From Bacillus sp. 103mf (GTDB taxonomy: Bacteria > Bacillota > Bacilli > Bacillales > Bacillaceae_G): a stretch of 64,000 bases of DNA. The DNA lies in the NCBI RefSeq assembly GCF_900116295.1, contig NZ_FPAF01000012.1, positions 47,869 through 111,868 on the forward strand, read 5' to 3'. The notes under the pieces were generated by a model that was given only the letters and a program-made list of their open reading frames with translations, ran no database searches and was not told the DNA's origin. A program made the translations under genes and the position numbers. Shown one piece after another: positions 9,211 through 17,313 of the stretch (position 1 is its first letter; each line of letters opens with the position of its first letter).

Positions 9211-10341
9211 ATGAAAGTGTTACATATGAATGCTGGAGCAGAAACAGGTGGCGGAAAAACGCATATTATTTCACTTTTGTCACAATTTCCAAAAGATGTA
9301 GTAGAATTAGCGGTATTTGAAGAAGGTGCAATAGCCAGTGAGGCGAGAGCATTAGGAATAAAAGTACATGTTTTTTCACAATCATCTCGTTATGATATAT
9401 CCATTCTTTCAAAAATACGTTCTTTTATTAATAAAGAAGGTTTTGATATTGTCCATACCCACGGGGCAAGAGCCAACTTTTATCTTTCTTTATTAAGAAG
9501 AAAGATAAATGCCAAATGGGTTACAACCATTCACAGTGATCCAACATTGGATTTTATGAAACGTGGTTTAAAAGGTTGGGTTTTTACAAAGTTAAACTTG
9601 CGTTCGTTTAAGAAAGTTGATTTATTTTTTGCTATTACAGAACGTTTTAAGAGGAATACGGTAACGCTAGGTGTACCAGAAGAGAAAATTTGTACAATCT
9701 ATAACGGAATTAAATATGATCGTACGCCGGCCAAGCCTTATGATGTAAAGGAGAATTTTGGTATACAAGAAGATGTATTTACAGCAATTCAAGTAGCCCG
9801 TTTACATCCTGTTAAAGGACATGAAATATTATTTGAAGCGTTGCAAAATACAAAAATTCCTAAAATTAAAGTGCTGTTACTTGGTGATGGACCAATTGAG
9901 AATGAGTTAAAAGAAACAGTGAAACAAAAAGGGTTAGAAGATAAAGTTCTATTTTTAGGACATCGTGAAGATGCAAAGAATTTATATGCCGCAGTGCATA
10001 TAAATTTATTAACATCGTATAGTGAAAGTTTCCCCCTTGTTTTATTAGAAGGGGCGAATCAACGTTTAACCTCTATTGCTACAGATGTTGGCGATATGTC
10101 ACAACTTATTGTTGATGACGCATATGGCTGGATTATTCCAATTGGTGATGCTGCGGCGCTTACTCGTGCATTAGAAGAGGCATATGAAAAGTGGAAAAAT
10201 GGTGAATTAGTAGAGATGGGTGAGCGTTTGTATACCCATGCGTCTTCTCATTTTTCGTTACGGAATTTATATGAAAATACGTATGAAGCTTATGAGAAGG
10301 TTTTGTCTGGCAGTAATGAGTATGCAAAAATAAGAGGTTAG
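9211..10341 (+). CDS. Family 4 glycosyltransferase
   Basis: 376 residues, GT-B fold. The N-terminal domain opens MKVLHMNAGAETGGGKTHI. The C-terminal domain has the nucleotide-sugar signature ESFPLVLLE, i.e. the EX7E motif of GT4, near residue 275. It is a retaining glycosyltransferase acting in the cytoplasm on a lipid-linked or nucleotide acceptor. GGAGG precedes the ATG. It is followed after 48 nt by tagA on the same strand, so the two probably act in one pathway. Donor and acceptor are unknown. Confidence 0.87.
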   Translation: MKVLHMNAGAETGGGKTHIISLLSQFPKDVVELAVFEEGAIASEARALGIKVHVFSQSSRYDISILSKIRSFINKEGFDIVHTHGARANFYLSLLRRKINAKWVTTIHSDPTLDFMKRGLKGWVFTKLNLRSFKKVDLFFAITERFKRNTVTLGVPEEKICTIYNGIKYDRTPAKPYDVKENFGIQEDVFTAIQVARLHPVKGHEILFEALQNTKIPKIKVLLLGDGPIENELKETVKQKGLEDKVLFLGHREDAKNLYAAVHINLLTSYSESFPLVLLEGANQRLTSIATDVGDMSQLIVDDAYGWIIPIGDAAALTRALEEAYEKWKNGELVEMGERLYTHASSHFSLRNLYENTYEAYEKVLSGSNEYAKIRG

Positions 10342-10389
10342 AATAATCAGTAGTGGAAAAAGATATTTGAAATAGAGAGGATTGTAAAT

Positions 10390-11130
10390 ATGGCAGTGCA
10401 AACAGTTGATATTTTAGGCGTGCCTTTCTCAACGATGACAATGGCAGAAACAGTTCGGTATGTAATGCAGCAGCTGGAAAGGAAGCAAGAGAATACGTTT
10501 CAAGTTGTAACGGCCAATCCTGAAATTGTGATGTGTGCCAAAAAGGATACTGCGTTTCACCAAACACTTCTTCAGGTAGACCTTATTACACCAGACGGGA
10601 TTGGTGTTGTAAAGGCAAGCGGTATGCTAGGAACACCGTTAAAAGAACGTGTGGCAGGTTTTGATTTAATGTGTAATTTGTTTGAAACATTATCGCAAGA
10701 AAAGAAAGCTGTATCTGTCTTTTTACTTGGAGCAAAGCCGCACGTTATCGAAAGAGCAGCTCGAACTTTAACAGAAAGATATTCAGCGGTATCTATTGTT
10801 GGAACACAGGACGGATATTTTAAACAAGAGAAAGAAGAAGAAATTATTACACGTATTCAAGAAGTGAAGCCGGACATTTTACTGGTTGCACTTGGGTTTC
10901 CGAGACAGGAAAACTTTATTCAAAATAATAAACAGCGTTTACATGCAAAAGTAGCTGTTGGCGTTGGTGGTAGCTTTGATGTTTGGGCCGGAGAAGTAAA
11001 GCGTGCTCCAAAATGGATTCAAGCTATTCATTTAGAGTGGTTTTACCGTTTGTGCAGTAATCCAACGCGTTGGCGTCGTCAACTTGTATTAGTTGAATTT
11101 TTAAAAGATGTTGTTCGGTCGAAAAAGTAG
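10390..11130 (+). CDS. tagA: WecG/TagA/CpsF family glycosyltransferase
   Basis: 246 residues, GT26 family. TANPEIVMCAK at 41-51 and TPDGIGVV at 67-74 carry the conserved Thr and the proposed base Asp69. The C-terminal tail HLEWFYRL...RWRRQ is the appendage that closes the active site and contacts the membrane. TagA transfers N-acetylmannosamine from UDP-ManNAc to GlcNAc-PP-undecaprenol, the linkage unit of wall teichoic acid or of secondary cell-wall polysaccharide. B. cereus relatives lack classical poly-glycerol teichoic acid, so the second role is more likely here. GAGAGG precedes the ATG. Confidence 0.85.
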   Translation: MAVQTVDILGVPFSTMTMAETVRYVMQQLERKQENTFQVVTANPEIVMCAKKDTAFHQTLLQVDLITPDGIGVVKASGMLGTPLKERVAGFDLMCNLFETLSQEKKAVSVFLLGAKPHVIERAARTLTERYSAVSIVGTQDGYFKQEKEEEIITRIQEVKPDILLVALGFPRQENFIQNNKQRLHAKVAVGVGGSFDVWAGEVKRAPKWIQAIHLEWFYRLCSNPTRWRRQLVLVEFLKDVVRSKK

Positions 11131-11157
11131 CGAAATATCGCTGCTTTTTTCTTTTTT
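11122..11157 (+). terminator. Terminator of the GT4-tagA unit
   Basis: GTAGCGA/TCGCTGC stem with a loop of four, followed by TTTTTTCTTTTTT. Confidence 0.75.
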
Positions 11158-11210
11158 AAACAGCTATTTGTAGAGTCACCTTTTTACAGGGAGAATTCGT
11201 CTATTCATTG

Positions 11211-11241
11211 AAGAACGCCTATGTATGAGGTGTTTTTTTGT
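11211..11241 (+). terminator. Second terminator-like hairpin
   Basis: AACGCCT pairs with AGGTGTT (one G-T pair), followed by seven T residues. It is about 90 nt after tagA and may back up the first terminator. Confidence 0.55.
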
Positions 11242-11292
11242 GGAAATGATAAGAGTCATATGAGTAATGATTATTCTTACGTATAAATTGTT

Positions 11293-11317
11293 TTACTTAT
11301 ACGGTATACATATGTAA
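11293..11317 (+). promoter_or_regulatory. Imperfect palindrome at the niaP promoter
   Basis: TTACTTAT-N9-ATATGTAA, arms matching at 7 of 8 positions, overlaps the probable -10 TAAAAT 40 nt before niaP. In related bacilli niaP is controlled by the niacin-responsive repressor NiaR; whether this is its operator is inference. Confidence 0.3.
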
Positions 11318-11356
11318 AATGTGATGTAAAGACACCTGTATTGAGGAGGGCCTATA

Positions 11357-12556
11357 GTGGGAAAATTTAAAGAAATCTCGAATCGAAAGCTTCTCGGAAT
11401 TGCTGGGCTAGGTTGGCTATTTGATGCAATGGATGTTGGGATTCTTTCATTTATTATTGCTGCTTTGCAAAAAGAGTGGCAGCTTAGTGCACAGCAGATG
11501 GGATGGATTGGTAGTATTAACTCCATCGGAATGGCAGTCGGAGCGCTCGTATTTGGGATATTAGCAGATAAAATCGGACGCAAATCTGTTTTTATTATTA
11601 CATTATTATTATTTTCCGTTGGAAGCGGGTTAACGGCTTTATCAACAACATTAACCGTATTTCTTATACTTCGTTTTTGTATTGGAATGGGGCTTGGAGG
11701 AGAGCTTCCTGTTGCATCCACACTTGTATCTGAAAGTGTTGCAGCGCATGAACGTGGGAAAATCGTTGTTTTGTTAGAAAGCTTTTGGGCTGGTGGTTGG
11801 TTGATTGCTGCTCTCATTTCATATTTTATTATTCCAACATATGGTTGGCAAACAGCGATGGTTTTAAGTGCACTTCCAGCTTTTTATGCACTATATTTAC
11901 GATGGAGTTTACCTGATTCACCGCAATTTCAAAAAGTAAAACAAAAACAATCTGTATTTGCAAACATAAAGGCCGTTTGGTCAGGGGAGTACAGACGGGC
12001 GACTATTATGCTTTGGATTTTATGGTTTTGTGTTGTATTTTCATATTATGGAATGTTTCTTTGGCTTCCAAGTGTATTAGTGCTAAAAGGATTTAGTTTA
12101 ATTAAAAGCTTTCAATATGTATTGATTATGACATTTGCACAGCTTCCAGGTTATTTTACGGCCGCTTGGTTTATTGAACGTCTTGGCCGTAAGTTTGTGT
12201 TAATCACATACTTACTTGGAACGGCATGTAGCGCATATTTCTTTGGAGCGGCAGATTCAGTAATCACCCTAATGATTGCAGGAATGTTGCTTTCATTCTT
12301 TAATTTAGGAGCTTGGGGAGCATTGTATGCATATACACCGGAGCAGTATCCAACCGTCATTCGTGGTACAGGAGCTGGGATGGCAGCAGCATTTGGGCGC
12401 ATTGGTGGTATTTTAGGGCCATTATTAATTGGTTATCTTGTAGCTACACATGCTTCTCTCTCTTATATTTTTACAATCTTTTGTATGGCCATTGTAATAG
12501 GTGTTCTTGCTGTACTTGTGCTTGGGCAGGAAACAAAACAACGAGAATTAGTATAA
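11357..12556 (+). CDS. niaP: Niacin transporter NiaP (MFS)
   Basis: 399 residues, 12 membrane segments. The opening KLLGIAGLGWLFDAMDVGIL and the intracellular loop motif GILADKIGRK are typical of the AAHS/NiaP branch of the major facilitator superfamily. The helix-4 region RFCIGMGLGGELPVASTLVS and a central WFCVVFSYYGMFLWLPSV closely resemble remembered B. subtilis NiaP. It imports nicotinate for NAD salvage. The start is GTG 11357, 6 nt after GAGGAGGG. It is monocistronic with a strong terminator. A related aromatic-acid substrate is the main alternative. Confidence 0.78.
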   Translation: MGKFKEISNRKLLGIAGLGWLFDAMDVGILSFIIAALQKEWQLSAQQMGWIGSINSIGMAVGALVFGILADKIGRKSVFIITLLLFSVGSGLTALSTTLTVFLILRFCIGMGLGGELPVASTLVSESVAAHERGKIVVLLESFWAGGWLIAALISYFIIPTYGWQTAMVLSALPAFYALYLRWSLPDSPQFQKVKQKQSVFANIKAVWSGEYRRATIMLWILWFCVVFSYYGMFLWLPSVLVLKGFSLIKSFQYVLIMTFAQLPGYFTAAWFIERLGRKFVLITYLLGTACSAYFFGAADSVITLMIAGMLLSFFNLGAWGALYAYTPEQYPTVIRGTGAGMAAAFGRIGGILGPLLIGYLVATHASLSYIFTIFCMAIVIGVLAVLVLGQETKQRELV

Positions 12557-12592
12557 TGAAAAGGAAGCTGTGTATAGCTTCCTTTTCATTGT
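12555..12592 (+). terminator. Terminator of niaP
   Basis: Perfect 15-bp stem AATGAAAAGGAAGCT (12555-12569) with AGCTTCCTTTTCATT (12576-12590), overlapping the stop codon. Confidence 0.82.
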
Positions 12593-12711
12593 TTTCTGAC
12601 AAAAATATGGTATATTTGATAGAAAAATGGCTTGTAAAAAGGGATTATTTCTAAAAAAGCGAATGTATACAACAAGGCGTATGGACAAAAGGATTAGGTG
12701 GTTGGGCAGAC

Positions 12712-13428
12712 ATGAAAATTTTAATTGTAAACGAAAGAGAAGAAAACAGAGGTCAATTAATAGATTTTTTCACAGAACATGTAAACAATTTGGAATGCTT
12801 TGAAGCGAAATCGGGAATGGAATCATTGCAACTAGCGAAAAAGCATACGCCAGATTTTATTTTTTTAGATACACATTTGCCAGACGGAACAGGATTTGAA
12901 GTTGCAGGATTGCTGCGCCAATTAACATTAAGCACAAAATTTATATTCACAGGAAATAATATAAAAGATGCGATTGCATCATTTCGTTTCCATGCTTTCT
13001 ATTATTTGTTGCAACCATTTGAACAGGAAGACTTGCAATTTTTACTGCATAGTATTGAGCAAGAAAAAATAAAACAAGTGAAGAATCGATTGCAAAAGCT
13101 TCCTATCGAGAGTCATGAAGGAATTTCATATATTCTTCCAGATGATATTGTATACATAAGCAAGAATAAAGAAAATAAAACAGTTTCTATTTATACAAAT
13201 AATAATCAATATATTTCCACATATACATTACAAGAATTAGAAGGTAAGTTAGCGGCATATGATTTTTTACGTGTGCATAAAAGTTATCTTATTAATGTTA
13301 TTTATGTGAAAGAATTAAAGCCTTATTATAACGGGACGTATAATCTATATTTGGAAAGGTATGATAATCAACCAATTCCTGTCAGCCGAAATTATGTAAA
13401 ACGGCTTCGAAATAAAATTGAATTGTAG
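12712..13428 (+). CDS. LytTR-family response regulator
   Basis: 238 residues. The receiver domain (1-120) has phosphoacceptor Asp53 in FIFLDTHLPDG. The LytTR DNA-binding domain (about 140-238) shows ILPDDIVYIS, FLRVHKSYLINV and PVSRNYVKRLR. The gene lies 124 nt upstream of a CstA-family transporter on the same strand. This mirrors E. coli BtsR/YpdB control of CstA-type pyruvate carriers, and the same target is proposed here. No histidine kinase is adjacent, so the partner kinase must be elsewhere. The ribosome-binding site (AGGTGG) is somewhat far from the ATG. Confidence 0.85.
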   Translation: MKILIVNEREENRGQLIDFFTEHVNNLECFEAKSGMESLQLAKKHTPDFIFLDTHLPDGTGFEVAGLLRQLTLSTKFIFTGNNIKDAIASFRFHAFYYLLQPFEQEDLQFLLHSIEQEKIKQVKNRLQKLPIESHEGISYILPDDIVYISKNKENKTVSIYTNNNQYISTYTLQELEGKLAAYDFLRVHKSYLINVIYVKELKPYYNGTYNLYLERYDNQPIPVSRNYVKRLRNKIEL

Positions 13429-13460
13429 CAGGTCGTGGAAGAATTTGGTCATGTTAAATT

Positions 13461-13517
13461 AGGAAATATTCATCATAAGGAATATTATTTTTAATTATTC
13501 TGAAAATTTAGTACAAT
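13461..13517 (+). promoter_or_regulatory. cstA control region: direct repeat, CodY-like box and -10
   Basis: Direct repeat AGGAAATATT (13461-13470) and AGGAATATT (13478-13486) is a candidate LytTR-regulator site. ATTATTCTGAAAATT (13494-13508) matches the CodY consensus AATTTTCWGAAAATT at 13 of 15 positions. It abuts a TACAAT -10 candidate (13512-13517). The -35 is weak, as expected of an activated promoter. The assignment is inference. Confidence 0.45.
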
Positions 13518-13552
13518 TCCCTCTAGGACATAACAATAGGAGGGGATTATGT

Positions 13553-15628
13553 TTGAAAGCATGGAAGTCTATTTTACTTTGGGGTGTGATTACGGCTTTA
13601 GGAGCAGTGGGATTTGCTGTGTTAGCTTTATCTCGCGGTGAAACCATTAATGCGGTTTGGCTACTTGTTGCTGCTGTTTCTGTATATGCTATTGCGTATC
13701 GGTTTTATAGTAAATTTATTGCAAGGAAAGTCTTTGAATTGGACGACAATCGAAAAACACCAGCAGAACTTTTGAATGATGGGAAAGATTATGTTCCAAC
13801 AAATAAATGGGTTTTATTTGGACACCATTTTGCTGCAATTGCTGGAGCTGGTCCATTAGTTGGTCCCATTTTGGCTGCACAGATGGGGTATTTACCAGGA
13901 ACACTTTGGATTATTGTTGGAGTTGTTTTAGCTGGAGCTGTCCAAGATTTTGTGATTTTGTTCGCATCTATGCGCCGCAACGGAAAGTCACTTGGTGAAA
14001 TGATTAAGGAAGAGATTGGTCCTGTAACAGGCTTTATTGCAATGATCGGGATTTTAGGCATTATGATTATTTTATTAGCAGTATTAGCTCTTGTTGTGGT
14101 AAAAGCGCTTGTAGGAAGTCCATGGGGAATGTTTACAATTGCAGCAACCATTCCAATTGCTATTTTAATGGGTGTATATATGCGTTACATTCGCCCAGGT
14201 CATGTTGGAGAAGGTTCAGTTATCGGTATTATTTTACTTCTTTTATCGATTGTAGCAGGTCAATATGTAGCGGGAAATCCAGCGCTTGCGACTATGTTTA
14301 CATTTAAAGGTGAAACAATTGCTATTATGCTAGTCATTTATGGATTTATCGCTTCTGCATTGCCTGTTTGGTTATTACTTGCACCGCGTGATTATTTAAG
14401 TACGTTTTTAAAGATTGGAACAATTGTTGGTTTAGCGATCGGTATCATAATTGTTGCGCCAAATTTACAAATGCCGGCAGTTTCAAAATTTATTGATGGA
14501 ACGGGTCCGGTATTTGCAGGGAATTTATTCCCATTTTTATTTATTACAATCGCTTGCGGAGCTGTATCTGGTTTCCATGCGCTTGTTTCTTCTGGTACAA
14601 CTCCAAAAATGATAGAGCGGGAAGGACATGCACAGCCGATTGGTTACGGTGCTATGCTTATGGAATCATTCGTCGCAGCAATGGCAATGATTGCAGCTTG
14701 TGTACTAACACCAGGTACATACTTTGCAATTAATAGTCCACCGGCAATCATTGGAACGGATGTAACACAGGCAGCACAAGTAATTAGTTCTTGGGGTTTT
14801 ACTGTGACGCCAAATGAGTTGAAGGAACTGGCTGTAAACGTCGGAGAACAAACGATATTATCTCGTACAGGCGGGGCACCATCGTTCGCAATTGGGATGG
14901 CTCAGATTTTCTCTCAAGTAATTGGCGGAAAAGCATTAATGGCATTTTGGTATCACTTTGCAATTTTATTTGAAGCGCTCTTTATCTTAACAACGATTGA
15001 TGCAGGAACGCGTGTTGGTCGGTTTATGATTCAAGATATTTTAGGGCACGTTTATAAACCATTTGCAAAAACAGATTCAATGTTTTCTAATATTGTTGCA
15101 ACAACACTTTGTGTACTAGGATGGGGATATTTCTTATATCAAGGGGTAATTGACCCACTTGGCGGTATTAATACGTTATGGCCGCTCTTTGGAATCGCAA
15201 ATCAAATGTTAGCTGGGATTGCATTATTACTAGGAACGACGGTTTTGTTTAAAATGGGGAAAAAGGCATACGTTTGGGTGACACTCGTGCCGACAACATG
15301 GTTACTGATTGTTACAATGACAGCAGGCTACCAAAAGTTATTTCATGAAAATCCGAAAATTGGATTCCTCTCTCATGCAAAAGTATTCCAAAGTACACTA
15401 GATAAAGGGAAACTGTTAGCACCAGCGAAAAACGTAGCACAGATGAAACAAATTATTCTTAATGATTATATTGATGCGGCACTTTGTGGAATTTTTATGC
15501 TTGTTGTGATCGCGGTACTAATATCGTCTATTAGAATATGGATACAAGTATTGAATAATAAAGCAACGCCTTTAAAAGAAGCAGCGTATGTTCCGCGTGA
15601 TGAAAGCGAGGCGCAGCATTATGCTTAA
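13553..15628 (+). CDS. cstA: CstA-family transporter (pyruvate/peptide carrier)
   Basis: 691 residues with about 16-18 membrane segments. The family signatures are strong: VPTNKWVLFGHHFAAIAGAG, GPILAAQMGYLPG and CGAVSGFHALVSSGTTPKM. In E. coli, CstA and BtsT are pyruvate-proton symporters induced on starvation; older work links CstA to peptide uptake. The start is TTG 13553, 7 nt after AGGAGGGG; the nearby ATG at 13549 is out of frame and soon meets a stop. Its last 8 nt overlap the ybdD-like gene. An upstream LytTR regulator gene and a CodY-like box suggest nutrient control. Confidence 0.9.
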   Translation: MKAWKSILLWGVITALGAVGFAVLALSRGETINAVWLLVAAVSVYAIAYRFYSKFIARKVFELDDNRKTPAELLNDGKDYVPTNKWVLFGHHFAAIAGAGPLVGPILAAQMGYLPGTLWIIVGVVLAGAVQDFVILFASMRRNGKSLGEMIKEEIGPVTGFIAMIGILGIMIILLAVLALVVVKALVGSPWGMFTIAATIPIAILMGVYMRYIRPGHVGEGSVIGIILLLLSIVAGQYVAGNPALATMFTFKGETIAIMLVIYGFIASALPVWLLLAPRDYLSTFLKIGTIVGLAIGIIIVAPNLQMPAVSKFIDGTGPVFAGNLFPFLFITIACGAVSGFHALVSSGTTPKMIEREGHAQPIGYGAMLMESFVAAMAMIAACVLTPGTYFAINSPPAIIGTDVTQAAQVISSWGFTVTPNELKELAVNVGEQTILSRTGGAPSFAIGMAQIFSQVIGGKALMAFWYHFAILFEALFILTTIDAGTRVGRFMIQDILGHVYKPFAKTDSMFSNIVATTLCVLGWGYFLYQGVIDPLGGINTLWPLFGIANQMLAGIALLLGTTVLFKMGKKAYVWVTLVPTTWLLIVTMTAGYQKLFHENPKIGFLSHAKVFQSTLDKGKLLAPAKNVAQMKQIILNDYIDAALCGIFMLVVIAVLISSIRIWIQVLNNKATPLKEAAYVPRDESEAQHYA

Positions 15629-15824
15629 AACAATCAGTAACATGTGGAGATATCGAAAACAATTTATTAGTTTGCTTGTTGGTGTACCAAGTTATGAAAA
15701 GTATGTTGCGCATATGAAACAATACCATCCAAATGAAAAAGTATTATCTCGAAAACAATTTTTTTCTGAAGCACAAGAGGCAAGATTTAATGCAAAGGGC
15801 GGTAAAGTTTCGAGATGTTGTTAG
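15621..15824 (+). CDS. YbdD/YjiX family small protein
   Basis: 67 residues from ATG 15621, which overlaps the cstA stop by 8 nt, implying translational coupling. The pattern VPSYEKYVAHMKQYHP, then QFFSEAQEARF, then a GGK...CC end matches E. coli YbdD and YjiX, which also sit directly behind cstA and btsT. YbdD is thought to be a partner needed for transport by CstA. The C-terminal Cys pair is kept. Confidence 0.87.
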   Translation: MLKTISNMWRYRKQFISLLVGVPSYEKYVAHMKQYHPNEKVLSRKQFFSEAQEARFNAKGGKVSRCC

Positions 15825-15836
15825 CGAGGTTATAGT

Positions 15837-15867
15837 GAAAAAGGGCGAGATTTCGCTCTTTTTTTGT
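15837..15867 (+). terminator. Terminator of cstA-ybdD
   Basis: AAAAAGGGCGA pairs with TCGCTCTTTTT (one G-T pair), followed by further T residues. Confidence 0.8.
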
Positions 15868-15872
15868 TTGAA

Positions 15873-15888
15873 AGTTTCACGTGAAACA
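15873..15888. promoter_or_regulatory. parS-like centromere site (Spo0J/ParB binding)
   Basis: AGTTTCACGTGAAACA contains the perfect palindrome GTTTCACGTGAAAC and matches the Bacillus parS consensus TGTTNCACGTGAAACA at all but the first base. It is intergenic, just after the cstA-ybdD terminator. Spo0J/ParB loads here and spreads to organise the origin region. The surrounding gene order corresponds to the ~330-340 degree region of B. subtilis, where parS sites are known. Confidence 0.82.
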
Positions 15889-15922
15889 TAAGTTGTAGAA
15901 AGGCCAGGTATATGTTTATACC

Positions 15923-16109
15923 ATATAAATCCATTTTAATTTTTCGACATATAAGTCGTTATTATGCAGAATACAATATAACCTGTACCCTGCTTCCTCC
16001 TTTTGTTTTAAACTTCGCATGTGGCAGGAAAAGGCCCTGACCGCTTCTATGCAACTCGTCCTCCCCTAAAAAGAAAGGGGTTTTTAGGTCGTTTTTTTAA
16101 CTTATATAG
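15923..16109 (+). repeat. bcr1-like repeat, copy D
   Basis: A near-complete copy from ATATAAATCCATTTTAATTT to AACTTATATA, with core GCATGTGGCAGGAAAAGGCC and hairpin CCCCTAAAAAGAAAGGGG. TTTAT flanks it at 15915-15919. The block GCATGGCCAGATGCTC is shortened. Between it and 16205 nothing else is seen. Confidence 0.78.
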
Positions 16110-16205
16110 AGAGACGAACTATTTATTCATACAACGATTATTCTTTCCTTTATTTTTGTTGGGGGGTCAACTCTTAAACGATATTTTATTAAAAGAGTCA
16201 TTCAT

Positions 16206-16244
16206 AAAAAATAAAGTCACCACGTATGGCGACTTTATTTTTTA
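16206..16244 (-). terminator. Terminator of pdxK
   Basis: AAAAATAAAGTC.CC pairs with GG.GACTTTATTTTT around a short loop. The stem includes the pdxK stop codon. Confidence 0.8.
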
Positions 16245-17066
16245 TACAAGTTCTTTTCCAGCGCCAAATTTACGATATGCACCGTGATGTGTTGGCCCTA
16301 CATATTCATTTAATTTGAAAGAATGAAGAATAGCAGCCGTAATAAATTCTTTTGCTACTTGAACTGCTTCTTTTACAGATTTTCCTTTAGCTAGCTCTGC
16401 TGTAATTGCAGCAGCATATGTACAACCTGCGCCATGCGTATATGTTGTTTCAATTTTTTCAGATTCTAAAATATCAAATGTTTCTCCATCGTATAATAAA
16501 TCAATTGCTTTTTCTGTTCCTAGCTTGCTACCGCCTTTAATAAGTACATATTTTGTCCCTAAAGCATGGATTTTTTCAGCAGCTTGCTTCATATCTTCAA
16601 GTGAGCTAATTTTGACGCCACTCAGTTGATACGCTTCAAATAAGTTTGGTGTTACAATTAAAGCTTTTGGAACGAGTTTGTCACGTAAGCAGTCATTTGT
16701 TTCTGGATGAAGTGCTTCATCTGCGCCCTTGCATACCATAACTGGGTCTACTACTACGTTTTGTAGATTATGCTTCTCAATTGTTTCAGCAACAAGTTCA
16801 ATAATTTCAACAGAGCCAAGCATACCTGTTTTTAATGCATCAACGCCAACGCCTTCAATTGTTGTTTCTAATTGTGGTTTTAATGTAGACGCAGGAATTG
16901 GGAACACGTTATGTGCCCAACCGTTATGCGGGTCCATTGTTACGATTGTTGTAAGAGCTGTCATACCGTATACACCAAGCTCTTGGAATGTTTTTAAGTC
17001 TGCTTGCATACCAGCGCCGCCGCTCGTATCCGATCCAGCAATTGTAAGTGCTTTATTTAATGACAT
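16242..17066 (-). CDS. pdxK: Pyridoxal kinase of the ThiD-like type
   Basis: 274 residues from ATG 17066 after AGGGGGC. It is a ribokinase-fold protein with the opening ALTIAGSDTSGGAGMQADLK, substrate segment VVDPVMVCKG and the catalytic anion-hole motif THGAGCTYAAAI near the C-terminus, where the Cys is characteristic of this dual group. B. subtilis PdxK (YwdB) phosphorylates pyridoxal and related B6 vitamers, and can also act on the thiamin precursor HMP. The neighbourhood is the ywd region where B. subtilis pdxK lies, which supports PdxK over ThiD. Confidence 0.83.
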   Translation of the reverse strand: MSLNKALTIAGSDTSGGAGMQADLKTFQELGVYGMTALTTIVTMDPHNGWAHNVFPIPASTLKPQLETTIEGVGVDALKTGMLGSVEIIELVAETIEKHNLQNVVVDPVMVCKGADEALHPETNDCLRDKLVPKALIVTPNLFEAYQLSGVKISSLEDMKQAAEKIHALGTKYVLIKGGSKLGTEKAIDLLYDGETFDILESEKIETTYTHGAGCTYAAAITAELAKGKSVKEAVQVAKEFITAAILHSFKLNEYVGPTHHGAYRKFGAGKELV

Positions 17067-17178
17067 TGTGAAAGCCCCCTCGGGTGATAGAATGAAAACT
17101 ACATTTTTAATTATTATATCAATGTTATGAGGAAGTACAAAGCGAAAAAAGAAAGTAGTTAAATATGTTTTAATTAAC

Positions 17179-17229
17179 AAAACAAGCAGTACCAACGCTT
17201 TTATAGCGGTAGTACTGCTTGTTTATTTT
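17179..17229 (-). terminator. Long hairpin, terminator between the ClC gene and pdxK
   Basis: AAACAAGCAGTAC pairs with GTACTGCTTGTTT, with an inner CGCT/AGCG pairing. T residues follow on either side. It probably ends minus-strand transcripts of the ClC gene. Confidence 0.65.
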
Positions 17230-17313
17230 CTTACTGCCCGTAAAAGCCCGATTGGGCGGGCTTTCCATCAGTGGGAGATGAAAAAACTCTCCACTGATGG
17301 AAGTTTCACTTTA
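17230..17313 (-). repeat. Stop-codon-associated hairpin element (family 2), short copy
   Basis: On the minus strand it starts at the ClC stop as TAAAGTGAAACTTCCATCAG. It forms a CCATCAGTGG-type stem and ends in GCCCGCCCAATCGGGCTTTT and CTGCCCG-type segments. Confidence 0.72.

Noticed and set aside
13789-14151. Minus-strand frame antisense to cstA
   Set aside because: It is a composition shadow of the transporter; it lacks a ribosome-binding site and resembles no family.
16021-16287. Plus-strand open frame starting inside repeat copy D
   Set aside because: It runs through the repeat and the pdxK terminator, has no ribosome-binding site and no protein-like pattern.
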